64,000 bases of DNA. Source: Pseudovibrio flavus. GTDB lineage: Bacteria; Pseudomonadota; Alphaproteobacteria; Rhizobiales; Stappiaceae. Shown here piece after piece: positions 7,401 through 17,033 of this stretch (positions are counted from its first letter, which is position 1; each line of letters begins with the position of its first letter). A program made the position numbers and the translations under genes. The notes beneath the pieces are model-generated. The model worked only from the letters and a program-made list of their open reading frames with translations, did no database searches and had not been told where the DNA came from. The DNA is taken from positions 432,574 to 496,573 of the forward strand of contig NZ_SMMA01000066.1 of assembly GCF_009711345.1 (NCBI RefSeq). The letters run 5' to 3'.

Positions 7401-10400
7401 ATGAACCAAATGTTTAGACCGGTATCGCTGGACGATAAGTATCTAGCCGAATCTGGTCGGGTTTATATATCCGGAATTCAGGCATTGGTGCGGCTTGCTC
7501 TGGATCGGGCGAGGCTGGATAAGGCTGCGGGTTTGCATACCGGCGGTTTTGTTTCTGGCTACAGAGGATCGCCGATTGCGGGCTACGATAGTGAGCTGGC
7601 TAGAAACAAGCGGATACTGGATCCGCTCGATATTCATTTTCAACCGGGCGTAAACGAAGAGCTGGGCGCGACAGCTGTTTGGGGCACCCAGAAAGTGCGT
7701 CAGCACGGACAGGGTTCGGGCTTTGATGGCGTCTTCGGTATCTGGTACGGCAAGGCGCCGGGTGTTGACCGTGCTGCCGATGTGCTGAAGCAGGCCAACG
7801 CCAGCGGAACAGACCCTAACGGCGGTGTTGTGGCACTTGCCGGTGATGACCATCTGGCAAAATCTTCCGTCCTTCCTGCGCAAAGTGAATTCTTTTTCCA
7901 GCACGCAGAAATGCCGGTTCTGAACCCATCCGACATTCAAGAGGTGCTGGACTTTGGTCTGCACGGGTTTGAATTGTCGCGCTACAGCGGTTTGTGGAGT
8001 TCTCTTATCTGCCTTGCGGATACGATGGATGCGTCCGCTGTTATTTCCGTTGACCCAGACCGTTTGTCGTTTGTGCGTCCGGAGGATAAAGACCCGCGCA
8101 AGAATGCCGAGTTGAACCGCGTTCTGCTGCTTGGCAACCGCCTTGAGACCGAGCGTCTGCTGCGCGATATTCGCCTACCGGCGGTTCAGGTTTATGCCCG
8201 TGCCAACGGACTGGACAAGATCGCCTTTGGCGCGACACAGCCGCGTATTGGTATGGCGGCAACCGGCAAGGCCTACCGTGATCTTTGTCAGGCGATGCGC
8301 TTGCTTGGTATTACCGAGGAAAAGGCAAAATCTATTGGCCTTGGCGTTTACAAGATCGGTCTTTCCTACCCAATAGACCCTGTTGGTTTGCATGCCTTTG
8401 CGCGTGGTCTTGAAAAGATGCTTGTGGTTGAACACAAGCGTGCATTCATCGAGCCGCAGATTAAAGAGGTTGCCTACTCATGGGTAGAAGGTCAGCGTCC
8501 TGCTATTTACGGCAAGAAGACGCCAAGCGGTGAGCCGTTCCTCTCTGACGTTCTGGAACTGACTGTCTACGAGATCATTCAGGGTCTTCTGGCTTTCTTG
8601 CCTGCTGATTTTATCACCGATGAAATGCGCGCTGTATCCCAGAAGATGATGCGCCAGCAGATGTGGGCGCAGGGGCATGGTGAGAGCGCATCGCGTGTTC
8701 CTTACTTCTGTTCTGGTTGTCCGCACAGCACCTCCACGGTGGTGCCTGAGGGCTCTCGCGCTATGCCGGGTATCGGCTGTCACGCGCTTAGTGAAGTTGC
8801 AGGGCGTACCACAGATGGTCAGGTCGCTATGGGCGGCGAAGGCACCTTGTGGGTCGGGCAGGCTCCATTTGCCAAAGACAAGCACGTCTTTGCCAATATG
8901 GGCGATGGCACCTACTTCCACTCTGGCATCTTGTCTATTCGTCAGGCTGTTGCGGCGAACGTGCCGATTACCTTCAAGATCCTTTACAACGACGCTGTAG
9001 CCATGACCGGCGGTCAGCCGATTGACGGAAATCTGGCGGTTGATCAGATTCTTGCGCAGTTGCAGGCTGAGGGCGTTGGCAAGATTGTTCTGCTTTCTGA
9101 AACGCCGGAGCTTTATGAAGGCCGTCGCGATCTTCCGCTTTCCATGCCGGTGCAGCACCGCGATGCATTGATGGATGTGCAGAAGGACTTGCAGAAATTC
9201 GTTGGCGTATCCGTTATCGTTTATGACCAGACTTGCGCTTCCGAGAAACGCCGTCGCCGTAAGCGCGGCCTTTATCCTGATCCCGACAAGCGTCTGTTTA
9301 TTAATGACCGTGTTTGCGAAGGCTGTGGTGATTGTTCTGTTCAGTCCAACTGTCTTTCGGTTGAACCGCTACAGACGCCATTTGGTGAAAAGCGCATCAT
9401 CAACCAGTCGTCTTGTAACAAGGACTTCTCTTGTGTGAAGGGCTTCTGCCCATCCTTCGTCTATGTTGAAGGTAGCAAGCTGCGCAAAGCAAAGACCGTG
9501 GACTTCGACCTTGATACGCTGGTGAAGGGGCTTCCTGCTGTTACGCTTGCCTCTCTTGATGAGACGGTGAACCTGCTCGTTGCTGGTGTTGGCGGCATGG
9601 GCGTTACCACCATTGCTGCTGTGCTGGCGATGGCTGGACACGTTGATGGCTTGAAAGCATCGACCCTTGATATGACAGGTCTTGCCCAGAAGGGCGGCCC
9701 AGTAACATCTCATGTTCGCTTTGCTGATGGTTCCAAGCAGATCAACGGTCCGCGTGTTCCTGTAGCACAGCTGGATGTTCTTCTGGCAAGCGACATGCTG
9801 GTTGGTGCTAAGGCAGAGCAGCTCTCGCTCGTGCATAAGAGCCGTACCCGTAGCTTCATCAACACGAAGATGGCTCCGACTGCCGAATTCGTGATGCGCC
9901 AGACCCAGTCTGCAAATGACGCCGGGATTGTGAATAGCTTGAAGAGTGGTTCGCTTGAGCTTTGCAATCATAACCTTGCAGAGATCGCAGAGAAGCTTTT
10001 TGGCGATTCCATCTTCACTAACATGATGTTGGTTGGTCTTGCTTATCAGTCCGGTTCCCTGCCGATGAGTGCTGAGGCGATTGAACAGGCTATTGCTCTC
10101 AATGGTGCAGCGGTGGAAGCAAACCAGCGGGCGTTCAAAGCGGGCCGTGTGCTCTATGCCAATCCGCAGGCTGTGTTTGATGCGATGCCGCGCAAAGATG
10201 CTGTTGGCGCAATGAATATCGATCAGAAGATCGACTTCTTTGCAAAAGAGCTGACGGCTTATCAGGACAAGGCTTATGCATCGCGCTACGTGGAGGCGGT
10301 CAACGCGCTGCGTCGCAGTGAAGAAAGCCATGGTGGTGGTGGGCATGATTTGACCGAGACAGCGGCAGAGATGCTCTACAAGGTCATGGCTTACAAAGAT

Positions 10401-10886
10401 GAGTATGAGGTTGCGCGCCTTTATAGCGACCCGGCTTTCCGCCAGAAGCTCGAAGCACAGTTCGAGAACCCATCTCGGTTGACTGTCATGCTTGCTCCGC
10501 CACTGATGTCTCGTGGTCTGGACCAGAAAACCGGTCGTCCGAAGAAGATCGCGTTTGGTCCTTGGGTCTTCACCGCCTTCAAAGTGATGGCTGCGATGAA
10601 AGGCCTTCGCGGTTCGGCGTTTGATATCTTCGGCAAGACAGAAGAACGCCGTATGGAGCGTGATCTGCGTGAGCAGTACTTTGCGGATATCGCAAAGGCG
10701 GCTTCTATGGTTGGCTCTGCTGATACCGCGCTTCTCAAAGCCTTCCTTAAGGTGCCGGATCACGTGCGTGGCTACGGTCCTGTGAAGCTGAAGTTTGCTA
10801 AGGAAGCGGAAGCAACACGTGAGGGCCTTCTGGAGAAGCTGAGCCGTGGCCCTGCGGACTTCCCGATGAAGGAAGCGGCTGAATAA
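7401..10886 (+). CDS. Indolepyruvate ferredoxin oxidoreductase, fused alpha-beta type
   Basis: A 1161-residue 2-oxoacid:acceptor oxidoreductase that oxidatively decarboxylates arylpyruvates (from Trp, Phe, Tyr) to acyl-CoA, in the fused IorA-IorB form common in proteobacteria. Residues 1-470 hold the pyrimidine/core region. A thiamine-diphosphate motif GDG begins at 501, with the matching N about 30 residues later. A ferredoxin-like segment has Cys639, 642, 645 and 651, then Cys672, 678 and 683. From about 715 the gamma (POR) domain starts with VAGVGGMGVTT. AGGAG lies 9 nt before the ATG. It is divergent from an Lrp-type gene and ends at a terminator. Confidence 0.93.
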   Translation: MNQMFRPVSLDDKYLAESGRVYISGIQALVRLALDRARLDKAAGLHTGGFVSGYRGSPIAGYDSELARNKRILDPLDIHFQPGVNEELGATAVWGTQKVRQHGQGSGFDGVFGIWYGKAPGVDRAADVLKQANASGTDPNGGVVALAGDDHLAKSSVLPAQSEFFFQHAEMPVLNPSDIQEVLDFGLHGFELSRYSGLWSSLICLADTMDASAVISVDPDRLSFVRPEDKDPRKNAELNRVLLLGNRLETERLLRDIRLPAVQVYARANGLDKIAFGATQPRIGMAATGKAYRDLCQAMRLLGITEEKAKSIGLGVYKIGLSYPIDPVGLHAFARGLEKMLVVEHKRAFIEPQIKEVAYSWVEGQRPAIYGKKTPSGEPFLSDVLELTVYEIIQGLLAFLPADFITDEMRAVSQKMMRQQMWAQGHGESASRVPYFCSGCPHSTSTVVPEGSRAMPGIGCHALSEVAGRTTDGQVAMGGEGTLWVGQAPFAKDKHVFANMGDGTYFHSGILSIRQAVAANVPITFKILYNDAVAMTGGQPIDGNLAVDQILAQLQAEGVGKIVLLSETPELYEGRRDLPLSMPVQHRDALMDVQKDLQKFVGVSVIVYDQTCASEKRRRRKRGLYPDPDKRLFINDRVCEGCGDCSVQSNCLSVEPLQTPFGEKRIINQSSCNKDFSCVKGFCPSFVYVEGSKLRKAKTVDFDLDTLVKGLPAVTLASLDETVNLLVAGVGGMGVTTIAAVLAMAGHVDGLKASTLDMTGLAQKGGPVTSHVRFADGSKQINGPRVPVAQLDVLLASDMLVGAKAEQLSLVHKSRTRSFINTKMAPTAEFVMRQTQSANDAGIVNSLKSGSLELCNHNLAEIAEKLFGDSIFTNMMLVGLAYQSGSLPMSAEAIEQAIALNGAAVEANQRAFKAGRVLYANPQAVFDAMPRKDAVGAMNIDQKIDFFAKELTAYQDKAYASRYVEAVNALRRSEESHGGGGHDLTETAAEMLYKVMAYKDEYEVARLYSDPAFRQKLEAQFENPSRLTVMLAPPLMSRGLDQKTGRPKKIAFGPWVFTAFKVMAAMKGLRGSAFDIFGKTEERRMERDLREQYFADIAKAASMVGSADTALLKAFLKVPDHVRGYGPVKLKFAKEAEATREGLLEKLSRGPADFPMKEAAE

Positions 10887-10910
10887 GCCTCATAGTTCTT
10901 ACTGCAATAG

Positions 10911-10941
10911 AAAAGGCCGGAGCGATGCTTCGGCCTTTTTT
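10911..10941 (+). terminator. Terminator of iorAB
   Basis: The stem 10911-10919 pairs with 10931-10939 and is followed by T residues. The left arm starts with four A, so it could also serve the convergent peptidase gene. Confidence 0.85.
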
Positions 10942-10948
10942 GCCTGTG

Positions 10949-11980
10949 TTACTTGCCTACGAACTTTTGTTGCCACGTAGGGAACGGGTCAGCAGGGGTA
11001 GGGTTTGCGTGATAAACCCCTCGCGCCACTGCGCGGGAAAGGGACGAGGCTGCAACTGCGCAGATCTCAAGAAGATCCGGCAGCGGATTTTTCAGTGCGC
11101 GTTTACCGGTGGAGACTGCAAATACCAGATCACCGTCAAGCGGAGTATGAGCAGGCCATAGGGCACGGGAAAGGCCGTCATGGGCGGCAACAGCGACGCG
11201 TTTGAGTTCTGCTTTCGTCAGGATCGCATCTGTCGCAACGATGGCGATTGTTGTGTTGGAGATTGCCGCTTCTTCACCCGGTGCTGGTGGCAGCTTGGTG
11301 ACAACATCAAAGGCTTGTTCCGGCATCGTTGACGGGAAGCCATAGCCGCCAAACTCAGCGTCCATCTCAAACGGGGCTGCCCAGAAGTTCTTCGAGGTGC
11401 CTACGGTTGCACGGCCAAGGGCATTTGCTGCAACCAGAGCGCCTACTGTTACGCCATTGGAAAGGACTGTGGAGGTGGAGCCCAGACCGCCTTTAAGGTC
11501 CGCCGTGGTCGCGCCAAAGCCAGCTCCGATGCTGCCGAGCTGGAAGGTATCCCCAACTGCCTCAAGCGCCTCTACACCGAGTTGGTAGTAGGGTGTTGTT
11601 GCGCCCCAAGCTTTGTTGCCGCCGTTCAGGAGGTCAAAGAGGATTGCGCCCGGAACAATAGGAACGCGAACAGCGCCAACTTCAAAGCCGCGCCCCATCT
11701 GAGCAAGTTTTGACTGAATGCCTGCGCCAGCTTCCAAGCCGAACGCCGAGCCGCCGGAAAGGAAGAGCGCGTCAATTTGCGAGACGGTTTGTTCCGGTTC
11801 TAGCAGGGATACGTCGCGGGTTCCCGGTGCGCCGCCATGAATGGCAACAGAGGCGCAGCATGGCTCGTCCGGCAAGAGAACGGTTGTGCCCGTCTTTACG
11901 CCTTCATTGTGCGCATTGCCGACCTTCAGGCCCTCTACGTCAGTAATGAGATTGCGAGGACCAGTCCCTACGATTGCCAT
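10949..11980 (-). CDS. P1 family (DmpA-type) self-cleaving aminopeptidase
   Basis: A 343-residue Ntn-hydrolase-like protein of the P1/S58 family (DmpA, beta-peptidyl aminopeptidases). The precursor cuts itself to expose a Ser or Thr nucleophile. N-terminal ITDVEGLKVGNA and the IDALFLSGGSAFGLEA segment are typical, and KGGLG-Ser168 fits the cleavage site in the KGGIGTAS-like family motif. The C-terminal half contains IAIVATDAILTKAELKRVA, also characteristic. Substrates in bacteria are mostly undetermined. It is convergent with iorAB and has no evident operon partners. Confidence 0.88.
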   Translation of the reverse strand: MAIVGTGPRNLITDVEGLKVGNAHNEGVKTGTTVLLPDEPCCASVAIHGGAPGTRDVSLLEPEQTVSQIDALFLSGGSAFGLEAGAGIQSKLAQMGRGFEVGAVRVPIVPGAILFDLLNGGNKAWGATTPYYQLGVEALEAVGDTFQLGSIGAGFGATTADLKGGLGSTSTVLSNGVTVGALVAANALGRATVGTSKNFWAAPFEMDAEFGGYGFPSTMPEQAFDVVTKLPPAPGEEAAISNTTIAIVATDAILTKAELKRVAVAAHDGLSRALWPAHTPLDGDLVFAVSTGKRALKNPLPDLLEICAVAASSLSRAVARGVYHANPTPADPFPTWQQKFVGK

Positions 11981-12091
11981 GCCTTATACCCTCTAGCGCA
12001 TGTTGTCAGTTGCAGCGGTTATTACCGCAGCATAGCGCCAAGGCAAAGAAAGCAAAGCCCTTTGACAGGCTTTCACTCACAGCACGATTGT

Positions 12092-12592
12092 TTAAAGGGC
12101 GTGGTAATTGCGGTCCATGTAGATGAGGGCTTTGTTCTGTTCGCTGCTCTTTACTGCAACCACTTCACCGAAAATCACGGAATGGGTGCCTACCTCGGTG
12201 ATCTGTGTCACCTTGCAGTCGAAGCTTACACGCGCATCTTTAAGCGCAGGGGCGCCCGTTTCGATGGTCTCCCAATCGGCCAGCGCAAAGCGCTCATTCA
12301 TCGGCAGCTGGCCCACGCCTGCAAAGGCATTGGATGCATCAGTGTGATCATGCGCCAGAGTGTTGATTGTGAAGACCCCGTTCTCTTTCACCTGACCGTT
12401 AACGGCTGTGCCGCGGTTCAAGCATACGAGAAGAGTTGGCGGGTTGTCACTGACAGAGCAAACAGAGGATACGGTTGCCCCTGTGCGGCCACTAGCACCA
12501 TCTGATGCCAATATGTGAACGCTGGACCCGAGACGGCTCATAGCCTCACGGAACAGATCTGGAGCAATTGGCGTATGGGTTTCGTTTTGCAT
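12092..12592 (-). CDS. Flavin reductase domain protein
   Basis: A 166-residue flavin reductase-like (split-barrel FMN-binding) protein, close in length to RutF, HpaC and the reductase partners of two-component monooxygenases. Conserved features are the SSVHIL start of the barrel, TGATVSSVCSVSDNPPTLLVC, and the FTINTLAHDH segment. The ATG at 12592 was chosen because AAAGG precedes it; a GTG two codons earlier is also in frame. No oxygenase component lies adjacent, so its partner is unknown. The 580-base gap upstream separates it from the liv operon. Confidence 0.88.
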   Translation of the reverse strand: MQNETHTPIAPDLFREAMSRLGSSVHILASDGASGRTGATVSSVCSVSDNPPTLLVCLNRGTAVNGQVKENGVFTINTLAHDHTDASNAFAGVGQLPMNERFALADWETIETGAPALKDARVSFDCKVTQITEVGTHSVIFGEVVAVKSSEQNKALIYMDRNYHAL

Positions 12593-13172
12593 GCACACCT
12601 TTAGCGTGTTTGTCGTTTTCCATTCTTCGACCCGCCCGAATGGCCTAATGCAGAATGGTTACGTTTTTAGGCTCTTAGTGGATGTCCTAGCCGTTTCTTA
12701 CCCCAACTTCTAGGAAAATCTGCGCTCCGCTGCCTACCTTTTTTGGTCATGCCGTAGGGGCGAGCTACGATTTTTCCTATTTCAAAAGCCCTCAAAAGAA
12801 TGCCGCCCGTTAAAAACTCGATAATTCCGGCGAGCTGTCTTGATACGCATAAACGCTTAGTGATATATTACAGAAAGTGCAGGGCTGATTCTCGTGATTT
12901 GAAATCTCAGAGGTACTCAAGGGAAGGTTGCGGCTTTACCAGTTAACCTTTTGGGGTGTGTGCGTGTGAAATAAATGCCGGAATACGTTAAGTTAGCGCA
13001 TTTTTATTTCGCCGAAGGTGCCTTTTGTGAACGAAAGTCACATTTATAAGTAGATTTGTTTTCTGGTAATTTACTTATATGGCTCTGGTCAGTAGTAACA
13101 CTTAGTGACCTACATCGGGTTTCTAGACAAGACGGCATTAGCCGCTGATCCATTCGGGGAACGAACAAGAAA
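12593..13172. other. 580-base divergent gap upstream of livH
   Basis: No coding sequence with a credible start was seen here. The left end must carry the flavin reductase promoter and the right end the liv promoter. It contains a 7-bp repeat CCATTCT/AGAATGG (about 12620-12658) and the TATAAGTA/TACTTATA dyad listed separately. The livH start has only GGGGAACG about 12 nt upstream as a Shine-Dalgarno candidate. Confidence 0.6.
13045..13079. promoter_or_regulatory. TATAAGTA dyad in the liv upstream region
   Basis: TATAAGTA at 13045-13052 is inverted as TACTTATA at 13072-13079. The same octamer occurs just after the small gene at the end of the operon (17395-17402), upstream of livK. A shared operator is possible but unproven. 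Confidence 0.35.
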
Positions 13173-14108
13173 ATGGACTACTTTCTCCAACAGCTCATAA
13201 ATGGCGTTACGCTCGGGTCGATTTATGGCCTGATCGCCATCGGGTACACGATGGTCTACGGCATCATCGGTATGATTAACTTTGCGCACGGCGACATCTT
13301 TATGGTGGGTGCCTTTGTTGCGCTTATTCTTATTGTAACTCTGGGTCTTTCTGCTGCGACACCAGTGTTCTTGCTCATTTTCGCACTAATTCTTGTATTG
13401 GTGCTGGCAATGGCTTTGACCGCCGTATGGGGGTGGACGGTCGAGCGTGTTGCTTATAGGCCGCTTCGCGGGTCATTCCGGCTAGCGCCGCTGATTACCG
13501 CAATTGGTGCCTCTATTACCCTGCAGAACTTTGTTCAGATTTCGCAGGGTGCAAGAAACAAACCTTTGCAGCCTTTGATTTCCGGCGGTTTCCAGCTGAC
13601 AGACGGCGGACCGGACGGAACAGGCTTTGTGGTTCAGCTTTCCTACATGCAGATCATCATTATTGTTACGACGATCGCATTGATGGCTGGCTTTACCTTC
13701 CTCATTAACAAAACGTCCCTTGGTCGCTCTCAGCGTGCTTGCGAACAGGACCGTAAGATGGCGGCTCTGCTTGGCGTGAACGTTGATCGCACGATCTCCC
13801 TAACCTTCGTTATGGGTGCAGCGCTTGCGGCCGTGGCTGGTCTTATGTTCCTGCTTTACTACGGCGTGATCGACTTCTTCATCGGCTTCCTTGCTGGTGT
13901 TAAGGCGTTTACCGCGGCTGTTCTGGGCGGCATTGGCTCGCTTCCAGGTGCAATGCTCGGCGGTCTTTTGATCGGTCTGATCGAGACCTTCTGGTCGGGC
14001 TACTTCTCCGTTGAGTACAAGGACGTTGCCGCGTTTTCCATTCTCGCCATCGTGCTGATCTTCATGCCTGAAGGTCTGCTGGGCAAGCCTGAGGTGGAGA
14101 AGGTTTAA
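13173..14108 (+). CDS. livH: Branched-chain amino acid ABC transporter permease LivH
   Basis: First of two permeases of a high-affinity Leu/Ile/Val-type importer. The 311-residue protein has about eight hydrophobic segments. QQLINGVTLGSIYGLIAIGYTM-type N-terminus, INFAHGDIFMVGAF, the ERVAYRPLRG loop and the C-terminal GSLPGAMLGGLLIGLIE and RPxG-like PEGLLG are family signatures. It opens a tightly packed operon: livM follows after 2 bases, then livG and livF with overlapping starts. Confidence 0.96.
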   Translation: MDYFLQQLINGVTLGSIYGLIAIGYTMVYGIIGMINFAHGDIFMVGAFVALILIVTLGLSAATPVFLLIFALILVLVLAMALTAVWGWTVERVAYRPLRGSFRLAPLITAIGASITLQNFVQISQGARNKPLQPLISGGFQLTDGGPDGTGFVVQLSYMQIIIIVTTIALMAGFTFLINKTSLGRSQRACEQDRKMAALLGVNVDRTISLTFVMGAALAAVAGLMFLLYYGVIDFFIGFLAGVKAFTAAVLGGIGSLPGAMLGGLLIGLIETFWSGYFSVEYKDVAAFSILAIVLIFMPEGLLGKPEVEKV

Positions 14109-14110
14109 TC

Positions 14111-15442
14111 ATGAAAAAGCAAAAAGATACACTCATGGTTGCCAGCCTTAAGGACGCTGTGGGTGGTGCAGTTATTGCATTGCTAATGGCTCTGGTAATG
14201 GTTGGCATGAAGGTTGATGTGGCCTCTGGCCGCGGCGCGGAACTGTTTATCGAAGACCGTTGGGCCGCTGTCGCTATGGCTGTCGCAATCGTCTTCGTTG
14301 GCCGTTTTGTTCTCAATCTCTTCTATTGGAAGAAAGAGGATACCGAAAAGCCTCGGCTGGGCAGCCTCCTGCCAAGTGTAAGCTCCTTCAGCGGTCTGGG
14401 CCGTTTTGCAACGCCGGTTCTTTTGGCTCTGGCTGTAATTCTGCCATTCCTGCTCATGTACTGGCTGGGTTCACGTGGCTCACGTCAGTATATTGACCTT
14501 GCTATTCTGGTTCTCACTTATGTGATGCTGGGTTGGGGCCTGAATATCGTGGTTGGTCTTGCTGGCCTTCTGGACCTTGGTTACGTGGCCTTTTACGCGG
14601 TGGGTGCATATTCCTACGCGCTTCTGGCTCACTACTTCGGGTTCTCGTTCTGGCTCTGCCTGCCGCTCGCCGGTATTCTGGCTGCATTCTGGGGTATTAT
14701 CCTTGGCTTCCCGGTCTTGCGATTGCGCGGTGACTATCTCGCGATTGTGACGCTGGCCTTTGGTGAGATTATCCGCGTTGTGCTGCTTAACTGGTACGAG
14801 TTTACCGGTGGTCCAGACGGTCTTTCCGGCATCCCGCGTCCAAGCTTCTTCGGTCTTGAGTTCACAAGAGGCGAGGGTGGTTTTGCGGACTTCTTCGGGC
14901 TTAAGTACAGCTCCATTCACCGCATCATCTTCCTTTACTACCTCATTCTCATCATGGCGCTTGTCACCAATATCGTGACCAACCGCCTGCGCCGCCTGCC
15001 AATTGGCCGCGCATGGGAAGCATTGCGTGAAGACGAGATTGCATGCCGCTCTTTGGGCATCAACACAACGAACACCAAGCTGACTGCATTTGCTCTTGGC
15101 GCGATGTTCGGTGGTTTCGCCGGCTCGTTCTTCGCAACCCGTCAGGGCTTCATCTCTCCAGAAAGTTTCACCTTTATGGAATCGGCCGTGATCCTCGCCA
15201 TCGTTGTTCTTGGTGGTCTGGGCTCTCAGGTTGGTGTGGTGATCGCATCTGTGGTGATGATCGGCGGCTTCGAGTTCTTCCGCGAGTTTGAAGAATATCG
15301 AATGCTCGTCTTCGGTCTCTTGATGGTTGTCATCATGGTTTGGAAACCGCGTGGTCTCATTTCCAGCCGTACCCCATCTATTGCGCTCTCCAAGAACGCA
15401 AAAGGTATCTCTGCCGATCTGGTGCAGGAGGGTACAGGATGA
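14111..15442 (+). CDS. livM: Branched-chain amino acid ABC transporter permease LivM
   Basis: Second permease of the transporter, 443 residues, longer than LivH because of an N-terminal extension with two extra hydrophobic stretches before the conserved core begins near residue 125. Core motifs include GLAGLLDLGYVAFYAVGAY, FPVLRLRGDYLAIVTLAFGE, GRAWEALREDEIACRSLGI (the coupling-loop region contacting the ATPase) and a C-terminal KPRGL. GGAGAAGG precedes the ATG. Its stop codon overlaps the livG start (ATGA). Confidence 0.96.
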   Translation: MKKQKDTLMVASLKDAVGGAVIALLMALVMVGMKVDVASGRGAELFIEDRWAAVAMAVAIVFVGRFVLNLFYWKKEDTEKPRLGSLLPSVSSFSGLGRFATPVLLALAVILPFLLMYWLGSRGSRQYIDLAILVLTYVMLGWGLNIVVGLAGLLDLGYVAFYAVGAYSYALLAHYFGFSFWLCLPLAGILAAFWGIILGFPVLRLRGDYLAIVTLAFGEIIRVVLLNWYEFTGGPDGLSGIPRPSFFGLEFTRGEGGFADFFGLKYSSIHRIIFLYYLILIMALVTNIVTNRLRRLPIGRAWEALREDEIACRSLGINTTNTKLTAFALGAMFGGFAGSFFATRQGFISPESFTFMESAVILAIVVLGGLGSQVGVVIASVVMIGGFEFFREFEEYRMLVFGLLMVVIMVWKPRGLISSRTPSIALSKNAKGISADLVQEGTG

Positions 15443-16296
15443 GTAATACAATGAAATCTTGGGATAATAATCCAGTACTCAAGATCGAACATCTGACCAT
15501 GCGCTTTGGTGGTCTGGTAGCGATCAACGACCTGTCCTTCAACGTAGGTCGCGGTGAAATTACAGCTCTTATCGGCCCCAATGGTGCCGGTAAGACCACC
15601 GTGTTCAACTGCGTTACCGGTTTTTATAAGCCGACTGAGGGCCGTCTTGTGATGGCACGTTCTGGCGGTGAGAAGTACCTGCTGGAACGCATGCCGGACT
15701 TCAAGATTTCGGCACAGGCAAAGGTTGCCCGTACCTTCCAGAATATCCGTCTGTTCGGCGGTATGACCATTCTGGAAAACCTGATGGTAGCACAGCACAA
15801 CCCGCTCATGGTTGCTTCCCAACACACCGTTGGCGGCCTGTTCGGACTGCCGACCTATAAGCGTGCCAGCAATGAGGCTGTCGAGAAGGCCAAGTACTGG
15901 CTGGAACGTACCGGCTTGATTGACCGTGCTGATAATCCAGCAGCTGATCTTCCATATGGTGACCAGCGCCGCTTGGAAATTGCACGCGCTATGTGTACCG
16001 GCCCTGAGCTTTTGTGTCTTGATGAACCGGCTGCCGGTCTTAACCCGAAAGAAAGTGCCGAGCTGAACGAGCTGCTCATGTACATCCGCAAGGAGCATGA
16101 CACCTCTGTTCTTCTTATCGAGCACGACATGTCGGTTGTTATGGAGATCTCCGATCACGTGGTTGTTCTCGACTATGGTGTGAAGATTTCCGACGGCGAT
16201 CCTGAATTCGTAAAGAACGATCCGCACGTTATCGCCGCCTATCTTGGCGTTGATGACGATGAGGTGGACACAGTGGAACAGGAGGTTGGTCTATGA
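15439..16296 (+). CDS. livG: Branched-chain amino acid ABC transporter ATP-binding protein LivG
   Basis: One of the two ATPases powering the importer, 285 residues. Walker A is GPNGAGKTT, the signature region reads LPYGDQRRLEIARAM, as usual in LivG where it deviates from LSGGQ, and Walker B is LLCLDEPAAGL. The start was fixed at the ATG overlapping the livM stop; the longer reading frame would run into livM. It has an acidic C-terminal tail rich in Asp and Glu after residue 265. Confidence 0.95.
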   Translation: MSNTMKSWDNNPVLKIEHLTMRFGGLVAINDLSFNVGRGEITALIGPNGAGKTTVFNCVTGFYKPTEGRLVMARSGGEKYLLERMPDFKISAQAKVARTFQNIRLFGGMTILENLMVAQHNPLMVASQHTVGGLFGLPTYKRASNEAVEKAKYWLERTGLIDRADNPAADLPYGDQRRLEIARAMCTGPELLCLDEPAAGLNPKESAELNELLMYIRKEHDTSVLLIEHDMSVVMEISDHVVVLDYGVKISDGDPEFVKNDPHVIAAYLGVDDDEVDTVEQEVGL

Positions 16297-17024
16297 GTTC
16301 AGCCCAGCCACTCTTGAAGGTTCGCGGGGTCGAAACCTTCTACGGTAAAATTCAGGCACTCAAAGGTATCGACATGGATATCTATGAGGGCGAAATCGTA
16401 ACCATTATCGGTGCGAACGGTGCAGGCAAGTCTACCTTGATGATGACTGTTTGTGGCACGCCGCAGGCCCGTAACGGTGATGTCGAATACGCTGGTGAGA
16501 ACATCACCTACAAGCCGACCTTCGAGATCATGCGCACCGGTATTGCCCAGTCGCCGGAAGGGCGTCGCATCTTTCCGCGTATGACGGTTCTTGAGAACCT
16601 GATGATGGGCGCAATGGTCACCGACGGATCGACCTATGAGGAAGATCTGGCTCGCGTGTTCAAGCTGTTCCCGCGTTTGAAAGAACGTCAGGGGCAGCGC
16701 GGCGGTACGCTTTCAGGTGGTGAACAGCAGATGCTGGCCATTGCCCGTGCGTTGATGAGCCGTCCGCGTTTGTTGCTTCTGGACGAGCCGTCCTTGGGTC
16801 TGGCTCCAATCATCGTGAAGCAGATCTTTGACGCGATTAAAGAACTGAACGAACGCGATGGTCTGACTGTGTTCCTCGTTGAGCAGAACGCTTACCACGC
16901 GCTGAAATTGGCTCATCGCGGTTATGTGATGGTGAACGGCGTCATTACCATGAGCGGTACCGGATCCGAACTGCTGGCACGTGAGGACGTGAAAGCGGCG
17001 TATCTGGAAGGCGGGGCACACTAG
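16293..17024 (+). CDS. livF: Branched-chain amino acid ABC transporter ATP-binding protein LivF
   Basis: Second ATPase of the importer, 243 residues, with Walker A GANGAGKST, canonical signature LSGGEQQMLAIARAL, Walker B LLLLDEPSLGLAP and the switch histidine replaced by Gln/Asn in VEQNAYHAL, a LivF trait. Its ATG overlaps the livG stop by ATGA. An AGGAGG over its own stop codon drives the next small gene. Confidence 0.96.
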   Translation: MSSAQPLLKVRGVETFYGKIQALKGIDMDIYEGEIVTIIGANGAGKSTLMMTVCGTPQARNGDVEYAGENITYKPTFEIMRTGIAQSPEGRRIFPRMTVLENLMMGAMVTDGSTYEEDLARVFKLFPRLKERQGQRGGTLSGGEQQMLAIARALMSRPRLLLLDEPSLGLAPIIVKQIFDAIKELNERDGLTVFLVEQNAYHALKLAHRGYVMVNGVITMSGTGSELLAREDVKAAYLEGGAH

Positions 17025-17033
17025 GAGGCGATG

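Noticed and set aside
9369-10763. 464-codon open frame antisense to the indolepyruvate oxidoreductase gene
   Set aside because: No recognisable domain, and the sense gene is intact. Such mirror frames occur across the biased genes in this window.
14480-15451. 323-codon antisense frame over livM
   Set aside because: Very charged, His/Asn-rich composition with no family features; livM is certain.
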